Shown here: positions 13,761 to 21,372 of the stretch, in pieces
Position numbering within the stretch: the first letter of the stretch is position 1
Layout: every line of letters begins with the position of its first letter
DNA from: Brachybacterium saurashtrense
GTDB lineage: Bacteria > Actinomycetota > Actinomycetes > Actinomycetales > Dermabacteraceae
Reading direction: 5' to 3'
Assembly (NCBI RefSeq): GCF_003355475.1
Contig: NZ_CP031356.1
Span: 3,100,001-3,164,000, forward strand
Length of the DNA stretch: 64,000 nucleotides
The notes under the pieces: model-generated
Database searches by the model: none
What the model was told of the DNA's origin: nothing
The model's input: only the letters and a program-made list of their open reading frames with translations
Position numbers and translations under genes: made by a program

Positions 13761-15410
13761 TCACACCACGGTGAACCGCACCGTGTGCCAGCCGCTGGCG
13801 CCGTCGGGCGCGGGCGCGGCCCGCTGGGAGGTCTGCAGCGTGCCCTCGCCGTCCGTGGCCCGCACCGTCACCGAGTGGTCGCCGGGCTCGGCGTCCCCCC
13901 AGCGCAGCGACCACTGCACCCAGGTGTCGGCGGTGACCTCGGCGCCCAGCTGCGCCTCGCGCCACTGCCCGTCGTCGATCCGCACCTCCACCGCGGAGAC
14001 GCCGCGCTGCTGCGCCCAGGCGGTGCCGCCCAGCATCACGGCGCCGTCCGCGTCCGCCTCCAGCTCCGCGAAGGAGCGGGGCACGTCCACCCGCGAGGCG
14101 GTCTTGATCGGGCCGCGCTCCGACCAGCCGCGGGTGGACCAGTAGGCGACGTCGTCCTCGAAACGGGTGACCTTCAGCTCCGTCAGCCACTTGGTGGCCG
14201 AGACGTAGCCGTACAGCCCCGGCACCACCATCCGCACCGGGTAGCCGTGCTCCGCCGGCAGCGGCTCGCCGTTCATGCCCACGGCGATCAGGGAGTCCCT
14301 GTCGTCGGTGAGCGCCTCCAGCGGGGTGGAGGCGGTGAACCCGTCGATCGAGCGGGAGAGCACCATGTCGGCGCCGTCCTGCACCCCGGCGCGCTCCAGC
14401 AGGGTGCGCACCGGCACCCCCAGCCAGGTCGCGTTGCCGGCGAGGTCCCCGCCCACCGCATTGGAGACGCAGGTGAGCGTCACGTGCGCCTCCACCATCG
14501 GCTCCTCCAGCAGCGCGGCGAGGTCGATCTCGAGCTCCTGGTCCACCAGACCGTGGATCCGCAGGCTCCAGGCAGCAGGGTCCACGCGCGGCACCGCGAG
14601 GGCGGTGTCGATCCGGTAGAAGTCCTGGTTCGGGGTGAGGTAGCGGGGCATGCCCTCGAGCTCCACCTGCGCCTCGGCAGGGATCGGCGGGGCGGAGGTG
14701 CGGGGCGCGGGCAGCACGTACCGGGCGGCGCGGGCGGCGACCTCCCGGCTCGCGGTGATGCCGCGGCCCACCGCGGCGCCCACCACGGCGAGCACCCCCA
14801 CGGCGCCCACGCCCAGCAGCGCCCGCCGACGGGTCCAGCGCGCCCGGGCCTCGTCGGCCGAGCCGGTCGTGCCTGCCCCGTCGGCCGCACCTGCCCCGTC
14901 GGCCGTGCCGGTCCCCTCGGCGGCCCCGACCCCGTCGGCCCCCGGGGCGCCCTCGGTCCCGGAGGCCGCCGGGCCGTGCACGGTGCGCAGGAGCAGCAGC
15001 AGGGCCGGGACCGCCACGAGCGTGCCGAACAGGGTGGGGAGGACGTCCAGCGCGGTGTTCTGGGCGCGGGTCAGCACCAGCGCCATCGCCAGCGCCCCCA
15101 GCCCCGCCAGCAGCACGGCGGCGAGAGCGCGCCGCGCCGCCCCGAGCCGGCCGATCAGCGCCGTGAGCACCAGGTACACCGCCCCCATGGAGGCGAACAG
15201 CACCAGCTTGTCCCAGGTGCCGAACAGCCGGATCACGAGATCCTTGACGCCCGGCGGGACGATGTCCACGAAGGCGCCGCCCACCGCGACGAACGGCGCG
15301 GAGGAGGAGCTGAAGGCGAGCGAGGCCAGCTCCGCGACGGCCACCAGCACCAGGCCGGCCACCACCCCGGCGACGGCGGACCATCGAGCGGCCCCGCGCG
15401 GCGCGGTCAT
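13761..15410 (-). CDS. Membrane-anchored sulfite-oxidase-type molybdopterin oxidoreductase
   Basis: The 549-residue protein has five predicted membrane segments in the first 225 residues (four before residue 150, one at about 206-225 after an Ala/Gly/Thr linker). The outside domain is the SUOX-type molybdopterin fold: YLTPNQDFYRID, WSLRIHGLVDQELEID and LTCVSNAVGGD, whose cysteine is the expected molybdenum ligand, followed by the Mo-cofactor dimerisation-like domain (about 430-549). The substrate is unknown; relatives repair oxidised methionines or handle sulfite. Start ATG overlaps the rskA stop by one base (TGATG), so it belongs to the sigK operon. Confidence 0.85.
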   Translation of the reverse strand: MTAPRGAARWSAVAGVVAGLVLVAVAELASLAFSSSSAPFVAVGGAFVDIVPPGVKDLVIRLFGTWDKLVLFASMGAVYLVLTALIGRLGAARRALAAVLLAGLGALAMALVLTRAQNTALDVLPTLFGTLVAVPALLLLLRTVHGPAASGTEGAPGADGVGAAEGTGTADGAGAADGAGTTGSADEARARWTRRRALLGVGAVGVLAVVGAAVGRGITASREVAARAARYVLPAPRTSAPPIPAEAQVELEGMPRYLTPNQDFYRIDTALAVPRVDPAAWSLRIHGLVDQELEIDLAALLEEPMVEAHVTLTCVSNAVGGDLAGNATWLGVPVRTLLERAGVQDGADMVLSRSIDGFTASTPLEALTDDRDSLIAVGMNGEPLPAEHGYPVRMVVPGLYGYVSATKWLTELKVTRFEDDVAYWSTRGWSERGPIKTASRVDVPRSFAELEADADGAVMLGGTAWAQQRGVSAVEVRIDDGQWREAQLGAEVTADTWVQWSLRWGDAEPGDHSVTVRATDGEGTLQTSQRAAPAPDGASGWHTVRFTVV

Positions 15411-16387
15411 CACAGCACCCCGCTCGCGATCGGCTTCATCGTGGGCTGCTCGGAGCCGCCGGCGGGCTCGATGGTGAGGCCGATCTCGACCCCGTCGGGC
15501 AGCGCGCCGTCGTGCATCATCGACTCCTGCGGATCCTCGAGCATCCCGGCGCTGACGATGTCCTCGCCGTCGATCATCCACAGCTGGTACGTCTCGCTGG
15601 CGGGGAGCGCGGGCAGCCCGGCGGACTGCACGATCATCGCCTGCTCCTGGCGCGAGTACATCAGCTGCAGCTCGCCGCCCTCGGCGGAGGGGAGGATCAT
15701 GTGCGCGGCGTCGTCCGCGGCCATGATCTCCGAGAGCATCGCGCGCTCCTGCTCCGCGCCCTCCTGCGCGGAGGCGATCGCCTCGAGGGAGGCGCGGGCC
15801 TCCTGCTCGGCGAGGCGCTCGCTGTTCCACATGCTCACCCCCACCACGGTGCTCACCAGCAGCGCCGCGGCCGCGGCGGCGGTCCACCGGCTGCGCCGCA
15901 CGCTGGCGCGGTAGCGGTCCAGCGGGACCACCTCCGCGGGCGGGCGGGCGTCGGCCGACGAGCGCGCGTCGGGCGCGATGCCCGGCGTGGAGCCCGGTGT
16001 GGAGTCCGGCGCGCCTGCCGTGGGGATGTCGGGTGTGGAGCCGGGCGCGGCTGCCGTCGGGACACCGGGGGAGGTGCCGGCCGCGGCGCCAGCCCCGGCC
16101 TCCGGGGTCGAAGCGTCCGCGGTCGCAGCGTCTTCGTCCGCCTCCTCGGCGAGCGGGGAGAGCTGCCGGGTGGTGGCGATGCGGGCCATCACCGCGGCCT
16201 TCAGCTCCGGGCGCGGGGCCAGCGGGGTGAGGCTGCCGGCGAGCTCGCCGGCGGTCTCCTCGAAGGAGAGCGCCTCGGCGGCGGAGTCAGGATCCTCGGC
16301 CAGGTGGCGGCGCATCCGCTCGCGCTCCTCGCCGTCCAGGGCGTTCAGCGCCCAGGCGCCGGTCATCGTGTGCTTCTGCTCGTTCAC
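15410..16387 (-). CDS. rskA: Anti-sigma-K factor RskA
   Basis: Membrane anti-sigma factor that holds SigK until released by regulated proteolysis. N-terminal sigma-binding helices (GAWALNALDGEERERMRRHL, residues 10-29) lack the HxxxCxxC zinc motif, as in RskA proteins. A Pro/Ala/Thr linker with imperfect repeats of the type TPGxAPDS precedes one transmembrane helix (WTAAAAAALLVSTVVGVSMW, about residues 173-192) and an extracytoplasmic RskA domain with ETYQLWMID. Starts at GTG 16387, overlapping the sigK stop (GTGA). 325 residues, longer than usual because of the linker. Confidence 0.9.
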   Translation of the reverse strand: MNEQKHTMTGAWALNALDGEERERMRRHLAEDPDSAAEALSFEETAGELAGSLTPLAPRPELKAAVMARIATTRQLSPLAEEADEDAATADASTPEAGAGAAAGTSPGVPTAAAPGSTPDIPTAGAPDSTPGSTPGIAPDARSSADARPPAEVVPLDRYRASVRRSRWTAAAAAALLVSTVVGVSMWNSERLAEQEARASLEAIASAQEGAEQERAMLSEIMAADDAAHMILPSAEGGELQLMYSRQEQAMIVQSAGLPALPASETYQLWMIDGEDIVSAGMLEDPQESMMHDGALPDGVEIGLTIEPAGGSEQPTMKPIASGVL

Positions 16388-17073
16388 GAGGTCACCCCCA
16401 GCCTGTCCCGCAGCACGATCATGCCGTCCCGGATCCGAGTCTTCGCCGTGCCCACGGGGATGTCCAGGAGGGCGGCGACCTCCCGATGGCTGTAGCCGCC
16501 GAAGTAGGCGAGGCGGATCGCCTCCGACTGCGCGGAGGTGAGCTCGCCCAGCGCCGTGCGCACGCGCCTGCTCTCCACCCTCATGATCCCCTCCTCCTGC
16601 ACGTCCACCACCTGCTGCTCCAGCTGCAGCAGGCCTTCCTCGGAATCGCGGCGCCGGGCCGCCTCGCTCGAACGCACCGTGTCCACCGCGCGGCGATGGG
16701 CGATGGTGCACAGCCATCCCTGGGCGCTGCCGCGATGGGCGTCGAACCGGGTGGCCTGCCGCCAGATCTCCACGAACACCTCCTGCATCACCTCCTCGCT
16801 CATCGCCACGTCCCGCACCACCCGGCGGATCAGGGCGAACAGCATCGGGGCGACCTCGTCGTACAGACGGGAGAAGGCGTCCTCGTCGCCGAGGGCGATG
16901 CGGTGCAGCAGAGCGGCCGAGGACGGCGGCGCCGCCTCCCCGCCCGGCAGCGCGTGCAGACCGATCTCGCCGCCGGGCGGCGCGGCCTGCCCGGGATCGC
17001 CGCCGGGTGGCGGGCCCAGGGCGGCCTCACCGGGCCGCGTGGGCGGCTCGGCGGGGGAGTGCTCGGGAGGCAT
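16384..17073 (-). CDS. sigK: ECF sigma factor SigK
   Basis: Group 4 sigma factor. Region 2 spans about residues 58-125 (DEDAFSRLYDEVAPMLFALI, then EVMQEVFVEIWRQATRFD and GWLCTIAHRRAVDTVR); region 4 is at about 165-222 (LTSAQSEAIRLAYFGGYSHR, EVAALLDIPVGTAKTRIRDG). Pairing with rskA identifies it as SigK-type. The first 50 residues are a Pro/Gly-rich, probably disordered extension. GGAAGGAG precedes the ATG. In mycobacteria SigK drives fasciclin-domain secreted proteins, and here a fasciclin lipoprotein gene lies directly upstream on the same strand. Confidence 0.92.
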   Translation of the reverse strand: MPPEHSPAEPPTRPGEAALGPPPGGDPGQAAPPGGEIGLHALPGGEAAPPSSAALLHRIALGDEDAFSRLYDEVAPMLFALIRRVVRDVAMSEEVMQEVFVEIWRQATRFDAHRGSAQGWLCTIAHRRAVDTVRSSEAARRRDSEEGLLQLEQQVVDVQEEGIMRVESRRVRTALGELTSAQSEAIRLAYFGGYSHREVAALLDIPVGTAKTRIRDGMIVLRDRLGVTS

Positions 17074-17100
17074 ACGGCGTCACTCCTTCCAGTGGGACCT

Positions 17101-17139
17101 GTCGGGCCGGGGCGGACGGTGCGCCCGCCCCGGCCCGAC
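17101..17139 (-). terminator. Strong hairpin between the fasciclin gene and sigK
   Basis: GTCGGGCCGGGGCGG (17101-17115) is perfectly complementary to 17125-17139, leaving a nine-base loop. It lies 26 bases after the fasciclin stop and 28 bases before the sigK start. It can act as a terminator or an attenuator; no U-tract follows on the minus strand. Confidence 0.65.
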
Positions 17140-17165
17140 CGGGACGCCTATGCAGTGTGCGCCGC

Positions 17166-17882
17166 TCAGCCCTGCTCCGCCATGCTCGGCGGCATCAGAA
17201 CGGTATCGATCATGTACACGGTGGCGTTCTGCGTGGTGACACCGCCGCAGATCACGGCCGCACCGTCGACCATGAGGTCGTCGCCCTCACCGGTGACCTC
17301 GAGATCCTCGCCCTGCACCGTGGTGTGGGTGCCGGCGACCTCGTCCGGCGAGAGCTGCCCGGGCACCACGTGGTACGTGAGCACGCCGCTGAGCGCATCG
17401 GCATCCTCGGCGAGGGCCGTGAGGTCCTCCTCGGGGATCGCGCCGAAGGCGTCGTCCACCGGTGCGAACACGGTGAACTCGTCCCCGTCGAGGGTGTCGG
17501 CCAGGTCCACCTCCGGGTTCAGCTCGCCGGAGACGGCGGAGGTGAGAGTGGTGAGCATCGGGTTGTTCGAGGCGGCGACGCTGACCGGATCCTGCGCCAT
17601 GCCCTCCACCGAGCCGGCACCGTCCGGCACCGTCTCGGCGTAGTCCGCGCAGCCGGCGCCCACGAGGTTCGCCGCCGGATCCATCGAGTCCATGTCGTCC
17701 GAGTCGTCCATGCCGCCCATGTCGCTGGGACCGTCCATCGACTCCTCGGCGGTCTGCCCGCCGCCGTCGGACATCGGCTCCTCGTCCATCGAGCCGGAGT
17801 CCATCCCGCCGGAGCACGCGCTCATCAGCGCGACGGTGGCGGCCAGAGCCCCCAGCCGGGGAAGCATCCTGTGAGTTCTCAT
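17166..17882 (-). CDS. Fasciclin-domain lipoprotein
   Basis: Secreted, membrane-tethered FAS1 protein of 238 residues. The signal peptide ends in the lipobox ALMSAC, with the lipidated Cys at residue 23. A Met/Ser/Asp/Gly-rich linker (about 24-75) leads to one FAS1 domain (about 95-235) with [12 protein letters not shown], the motif [12 protein letters not shown] and [14 protein letters not shown]1 domains mediate adhesion or protein contacts. AAGGAGAT precedes the ATG. Its position before sigK, together with a SigK-like promoter at 17960-17986, matches the mycobacterial MPT70/MPT83 situation. The Met-rich linker could bind copper or be an oxidation target; that is speculation. Confidence 0.9.
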   Translation of the reverse strand: MRTHRMLPRLGALAATVALMSACSGGMDSGSMDEEPMSDGGGQTAEESMDGPSDMGGMDDSDDMDSMDPAANLVGAGCADYAETVPDGAGSVEGMAQDPVSVAASNNPMLTTLTSAVSGELNPEVDLADTLDGDEFTVFAPVDDAFGAIPEEDLTALAEDADALSGVLTYHVVPGQLSPDEVAGTHTTVQGEDLEVTGEGDDLMVDGAAVICGGVTTQNATVYMIDTVLMPPSMAEQG

Positions 17883-17959
17883 GACGATCTCCTTCGTGAG
17901 GCTGCGGTCGCTCCGGCGGGTCCGGGGCGGGACGTCCCGGGAGGGGCGTCGCATCAGGG

Positions 17960-17986
17960 GTTCGGAGCGGAGCGCCGGATGGATGG
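17960..17986 (-). promoter_or_regulatory. Candidate SigK promoter of the fasciclin gene
   Basis: Read on the minus strand, CCATCC (17986-17981) is followed after 15 bases by CCGAAC (17965-17960). This resembles the CCATCC / CCGAAT elements reported for mycobacterial SigK. A second overlapping CCATCC is at 17982-17977. The predicted transcript would have a leader of about 70 bases. Assignment is by resemblance only. Confidence 0.5.
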
Positions 17987-18117
17987 GAACGATGTCTGCC
18001 GGGAGACGATGTGACCTCGCGAACAACCCCCGGGACCGGTTGGACTCGGCACCCCGGATCGGGGTAGCGTTGCTCGTCGGTGGCCGTCACCGGAGCGTTC
18101 CGGAGGCCGTCGCGCAC

Positions 18118-18191
18118 GGGCCTATAGCTCAGTCGGTTAGAGCGCTGTCCTGATAAGACAGAGGTCGCTGGTTCAAGTCCAGCTAGGCCCA
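18118..18191 (+). tRNA. tRNA-Ile (GAT)
   Basis: Complete cloverleaf: acceptor GGGCCTA pairs with TAGGCCC, D-arm GCTC/GAGC, anticodon arm CTGTC-CTGATAA-GACAG with anticodon GAT, T-arm GCTGG-TTCAAGT-CCAGC, discriminator A. CCA is not encoded. In most actinobacteria it directly follows gyrA-DUF3566. Confidence 0.97.
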
Positions 18192-18212
18192 CGTCGAGGA
18201 TCGGAGGAACTC

Positions 18213-18383
18213 ATGAAGAAGTTCATCACGACCGCCGTCGTGCTCGGCACGGCCGTGGCGGGGATCCTCACCTGGCGGAAGGTCGAATCCGACCGCATCC
18301 GCAACGATCTGTGGACCGAGGCGGAGCGCGTCTCCACCGAGCAGGACGAGGTCGCCGAGGCACAGCCCGCGCACCGCGCCTGA
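18213..18383 (+). CDS. DLW-39 family small protein
   Basis: A 56-residue protein between tRNA-Ile and tRNA-Ala, where actinobacteria commonly encode a short conserved protein named for a DLW motif. The sequence starts MKKFITTAVVLGTAVAGIL, a short hydrophobic segment suited to a membrane anchor, then WRKVESDRIRNDLWTEAERV, which carries the NDLW motif, then an acidic tail. GGAGG lies at 18203-18207, well placed for the ATG. Function is unknown. Position and motif together make the assignment secure. Confidence 0.88.
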   Translation: MKKFITTAVVLGTAVAGILTWRKVESDRIRNDLWTEAERVSTEQDEVAEAQPAHRA

Positions 18384-18394
18384 CATCCGCACCC

Positions 18395-18467
18395 GGGGAC
18401 TTAGCTCAGTTGGTAGAGCGGTAGCTTTGCAAGCTTCAGGTCAGGGGTTCGACCCCCCTAGTCTCCA
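18395..18467 (+). tRNA. tRNA-Ala (TGC)
   Basis: Acceptor GGGGACT pairs with AGTCTCC (one G-U), D-arm GCTC/GAGC, anticodon loop TTTGCAA with anticodon TGC, T-arm AGGGG-TTCGACC-CCCCT, discriminator A. The anticodon stem GTAGC/GCTTC contains one U-U mismatch (28-42). The 3' part is the integration site of the island that follows. Confidence 0.95.
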
Positions 18468-18468
18468 C
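18424..18468 (+). repeat. Left attachment repeat (in tRNA-Ala)
   Basis: Forty-five bases from the anticodon loop through the 3' end of tRNA-Ala are repeated without a mismatch at 25675-25719. This is the usual footprint of a tyrosine-recombinase element that integrates in a tRNA 3' half and restores the gene. Confidence 0.9.
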
Positions 18469-18480
18469 GAAACACCAGGT

Positions 18481-18514
18481 AAGAGGCCGTTTCCCGCGAG
18501 GGAGGCGGCCTCTT
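18481..18514 (+). terminator. Terminator after tRNA-Ala (island copy)
   Basis: AAGAGGCCG (18481-18489) pairs with CGGCCTCTT (18506-18514); an inner TCCC/GGGA extends the stem. It lies 13 bases after the tRNA and probably came with the island, since the original downstream hairpin is now at 25730. Confidence 0.7.
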
Positions 18515-18694
18515 CCGCGTCCGGGTCAAGCGATCGACGATCGGCTGGGGCGGTAGCGAATCGGTCGTTCTCGGTAGTAATCCGTGTTGGGTCAGGTGCG
18601 CCCTGTGCGTCCTCGCGACCAGCAGAATCACGCAGAGCGAGACCCCTGCTCCCGACCGCGTGCGCCCGGTGCGCCCCGGAATCCAGTCTGCTGA

Positions 18695-18970
18695 AGTAGT
18701 CGGCGTCAGTCATTCATCACGGATACCCGCGACGGCCGTCAGTACGTCGGCAAGGCCGACGGTGCGGAGAGCATCCGGCAGCGCTGGAACGCCTACGCGG
18801 CCAACGGCCACGGCGGTAACGTCGAGCTGCGCAACGTCGACGCGAGCGGCTTCCGCTACTCGGTTCTGAGGATCTTCGACCCGGCAACGCCGACGAGCGT
18901 CATCGACGCGGCCGAGAGCCACTTCAAGCTCGCCCTCGACACGCGCAGGCACGGGCTTCACCGCAACTGA
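18695..18970 (+). pseudogene. GIY-YIG nuclease fragment (5' truncated)
   Basis: The open frame ends at TGA 18968-18970 and encodes a GIY-YIG-like domain: FITDTRDGRQYVGKADGAES with the Y-V-G core, IRQRWNAYAANGHGGNVELR and AAESHFKLALDTRRHGLHRN. It corresponds to the catalytic and C-terminal part of a nuclease domain usually found at the end of longer proteins. There is no start codon between the upstream stop (18692) and the domain, and the first GIY element is missing. The other 225 bases between the tRNA terminator and this fragment hold nothing recognisable. Confidence 0.65.
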
Positions 18971-19066
18971 TCACGAGTGGACGGCTCTCGGGTCCGGCGA
19001 CAGCTTCGTGCTGAGTGGTGTCCGCAGGCGAGTGCCGTGTCCGTGCTGCGTCATATCGTGTGTTCC

Positions 19067-19411
19067 ATGGTGATCGAGCCCGAAGAGCAGACCCCGTGCC
19101 AGTGCGATCAGGACTGCGCGTGCGGGAACACTGCGGATCTCATCCACGGCGGGGTCGCGATCTGTGGGTGCTGCCTCGCCGACTGCCCCGATGTGCACGT
19201 CCTCGAGGGCAGGACCTGGCGGAGCGGCTACACGGTTCGGCTCGTGCCGTGGCGCGGCGGCTACGAGCTCCACGTCGATGGGGTGGGCGTGACGCAGTGT
19301 GTCGAACGAGTGGAGGCCGAGGACACGGTCCGGGACTTCCTCGAGTCCCTCGAGCGCGATGACGCCCGCACGGCGAGCGTGACGGTGTGGGGTACGCCGG
19401 AACAGCGGTAG
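19067..19411 (+). CDS. Hypothetical cysteine-rich small protein
   Basis: Not recognised. 114 residues, with eight cysteines in the first 45 (CQCDQDCACG, then CGCCLADCPD), a pattern that suggests metal binding. The remainder alternates strand and helix (TVRLVPWRGGYELHVDGVGV) and is acidic near the end. ATG 19067 is the first start after a lower-quality stretch; no strong Shine-Dalgarno sequence. It precedes the 291-residue unknown gene by 60 bases on the same strand and may be co-transcribed with it. Confidence 0.5.
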   Translation: MVIEPEEQTPCQCDQDCACGNTADLIHGGVAICGCCLADCPDVHVLEGRTWRSGYTVRLVPWRGGYELHVDGVGVTQCVERVEAEDTVRDFLESLERDDARTASVTVWGTPEQR

Positions 19412-19471
19412 GAGATCGGTCGCCGGGGCCGGCCCGCTATCGGCGTCAGTGGCCGGGTGCATGATCTTCCT

Positions 19472-20347
19472 ATGAGGACGAATCAAAACGGGGAGCTGAG
19501 GATCGGTTTCGTCGATGTCGGCTATGCCCGGGGGCACACGGGCAAGGTGCCGATCGAGTGCTGGGCTCCCAATCGCCTCGGCGAGCTCTCCGTCGTCACA
19601 GATCAGGCATTCGCCCGATGCGAAGTAGTCGATGCGTGGGAGGGCGAGATCTCCCCGCGGGAGGACCCATCCGGCCTGGACGTCCTGCTGGAGACATGGG
19701 CGCTCAACTACGACCTCGTCGTGTCCTGGAACGGGCTGTTCGGGGACTATCTCCCGCTTGCTCGCCTCAGCGATAAGGTGGCGGGCATCCTGCCGAAGAG
19801 CGTGGACCTCCTCGAGCAGCTCGCGCTCGACGTCGCCGACATGTTCCCCGAGAAGCGGTGGAAGACGGCGGGGCTGTCGCTCGGAAAGGTCTACGTCTCG
19901 TTCGGCGACGAGTTCGACCTCGGCGAGAAGTACCGCGGAGACTCCGCCCTCGACGACTGCATGCGGATCTTCAGCATCTACCGCAGGCTCCTGTCGGGCA
20001 CGCCGCTGCGGTACGACTACGTCGCCTACGGTGGGGCGAAGAAGATCGTCGAGCATCATGCAGTCATCGCGCCGTCGGAGCGCACTCTGGCAGCGATGCG
20101 AGGTGGCCCGGCGGCGCGCAACGATGTGCGCTGCGATCTGGACTGGTCCGGCATCGCGCTTCCGGACAGCGTCGTCGAGCTGCTCGACGGGGTGGATGAG
20201 ACCGCGCGCAAGCCGGTGCTCCGCTTCGCGCTGCAGCTGCTGGCTCCGTCCGTGAACGAGCGCGTCCGCGCCCGGCTCCGCGACGGCGAGTCGCTGGGAA
20301 CCAAGGACATGGAACGGCTTGAGACGGCCCTGGAGCGAACGCCATGA
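19472..20347 (+). CDS. Hypothetical protein, possibly RNase H-like/DEDD nuclease fold
   Basis: Not assigned to a family with confidence. 291 residues, soluble. LRIGFVDVGYARG (N-terminal), YDLVVSWNGLFGDYLPLARL (middle) and DSALDDCMRIFSIYRRLL (later) are spaced like motifs I-III of DEDD exonuclease-like domains, in which acidic residues bind two metals, but the first motif lacks the second acid of D-x-E. The C-terminal 80 residues are helical. Starts at ATG 19472 (GTG 19457 is an alternative). Its stop overlaps the next start by ATGA, so it was part of an operon now broken by an IS element. Confidence 0.5.
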   Translation: MRTNQNGELRIGFVDVGYARGHTGKVPIECWAPNRLGELSVVTDQAFARCEVVDAWEGEISPREDPSGLDVLLETWALNYDLVVSWNGLFGDYLPLARLSDKVAGILPKSVDLLEQLALDVADMFPEKRWKTAGLSLGKVYVSFGDEFDLGEKYRGDSALDDCMRIFSIYRRLLSGTPLRYDYVAYGGAKKIVEHHAVIAPSERTLAAMRGGPAARNDVRCDLDWSGIALPDSVVELLDGVDETARKPVLRFALQLLAPSVNERVRARLRDGESLGTKDMERLETALERTP

Positions 20348-20421
20348 GCGGCGGACCGGAGCAAGCGAGCGGATGTGCGTCCGGGGTCAGCCCTGATCCG
20401 GAGAACGCTTTGGTCCGCTTG
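20344..20421 (+). pseudogene. 5' fragment of a gene interrupted by an IS3 element
   Basis: An ATG at 20344 overlaps the preceding stop (ATGA) and opens a frame of about 26 codons (MSGGPEQASGCASG...) that runs straight into the IS left end at 20422. The overlap suggests translational coupling to the 19472 gene. I cannot recognise the product, and no matching 3' part is evident beyond the IS at 21739. Confidence 0.4.
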
Positions 20422-20439
20422 TGTATCGCCCCGGGTTTG

Positions 20440-21372
20440 TTAGAGGCTCGCAAGTGCCGCGTCGGCGGTCGCCGGCACGGTCTGGTGGCGATGGTAGTTC
20501 TCCTCGAGCTCGACGGGCGGGATCATGCCGATCTCGCCGTGCAGGCGGCGGTGATTGAACCAGTCGATGTACTCCGCGGTCGCGATCTCGAGCTCGTCGA
20601 TGTTCTTCCAGGGCCCGTGGTTGCGGACCAGCTCCGCCTTGAAGAGCGAGTTGAAGGCCTCGGCCAGGGCGTTGTCATAGGAGTCGCCGGTCGAGCCGAC
20701 GGAGGCGACCGCTCCGGCTTCCGCGAGGCGCTGGGTGTAGCGGACGGCGACGTACTGGACGCCCTTGTCGCTGTGGTGCGTGAGCCCGGAGACGTCGTGG
20801 CCTGCGTACTCACGGGTCCAGATCCCCATCTCCAGCGCGTCCAGGGCGAGGTCGGTCCGCAGGGACTGCGACAGCTGCCAGCCGACCACGCGGCGGGAGA
20901 ACACATCGATGACGAACGCGGCATACACCCAGCCCGCGAACGTGCGGCAATACGTGATGTCCGCGACCCATAACTGGTTCGGGGCCGTCGCGGTGAAGTC
21001 GCGTTCGACCAGGTCAGCGCGAGTGTCTGGGCCGTCGCCGGGGCGTGTGGTCCGTGGGCCCTTCTCTCGGCTGATGCCGCGCAGCCCGTCGGCTCTCATC
21101 AGTCGTTCCACGGTGCAGCGCGCGACCGCGATGCCTTCTCGGCGCAGCTGAGCGTGGAGCTTCTTCGCGCCGTAGACCCCGAAGTTCTTCGCGTGCACGC
21201 GCCGGATCTGGACCAGCAGTTCCTTGTCCCGGATCGCTCGCTTCGAGGGCGGGCGGGTCTTGAACGCGTAGTAGGTGCTCGGCGCGATCTGGGTGCCCGC
21301 TGCGGTGAGCGTGCGGCAGATCGGCCAGGCGCCGAACTCGTGCTTGTGCTGGTCGATGAACGTCACGATCAT
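20440..21372 (-). CDS. IS3-family transposase OrfB (DDE integrase domain)
   Basis: 310 residues. After an HTH_21 region (RDKELLVQIRRVHAKNFGVY) comes the rve catalytic core with the DDE triad: D in LWVADITYCRTF, D in HHSDKGVQY and E in DNALAEAFNSLFKAE, and the C-terminal FNHRRLHGEIGMIPPVE. ATG overlaps the orfA stop (ATGA), but the active product is expected to be an OrfAB fusion made by frameshifting. All catalytic residues are present. Confidence 0.93.
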   Translation of the reverse strand: MIVTFIDQHKHEFGAWPICRTLTAAGTQIAPSTYYAFKTRPPSKRAIRDKELLVQIRRVHAKNFGVYGAKKLHAQLRREGIAVARCTVERLMRADGLRGISREKGPRTTRPGDGPDTRADLVERDFTATAPNQLWVADITYCRTFAGWVYAAFVIDVFSRRVVGWQLSQSLRTDLALDALEMGIWTREYAGHDVSGLTHHSDKGVQYVAVRYTQRLAEAGAVASVGSTGDSYDNALAEAFNSLFKAELVRNHGPWKNIDELEIATAEYIDWFNHRRLHGEIGMIPPVELEENYHRHQTVPATADAALASL

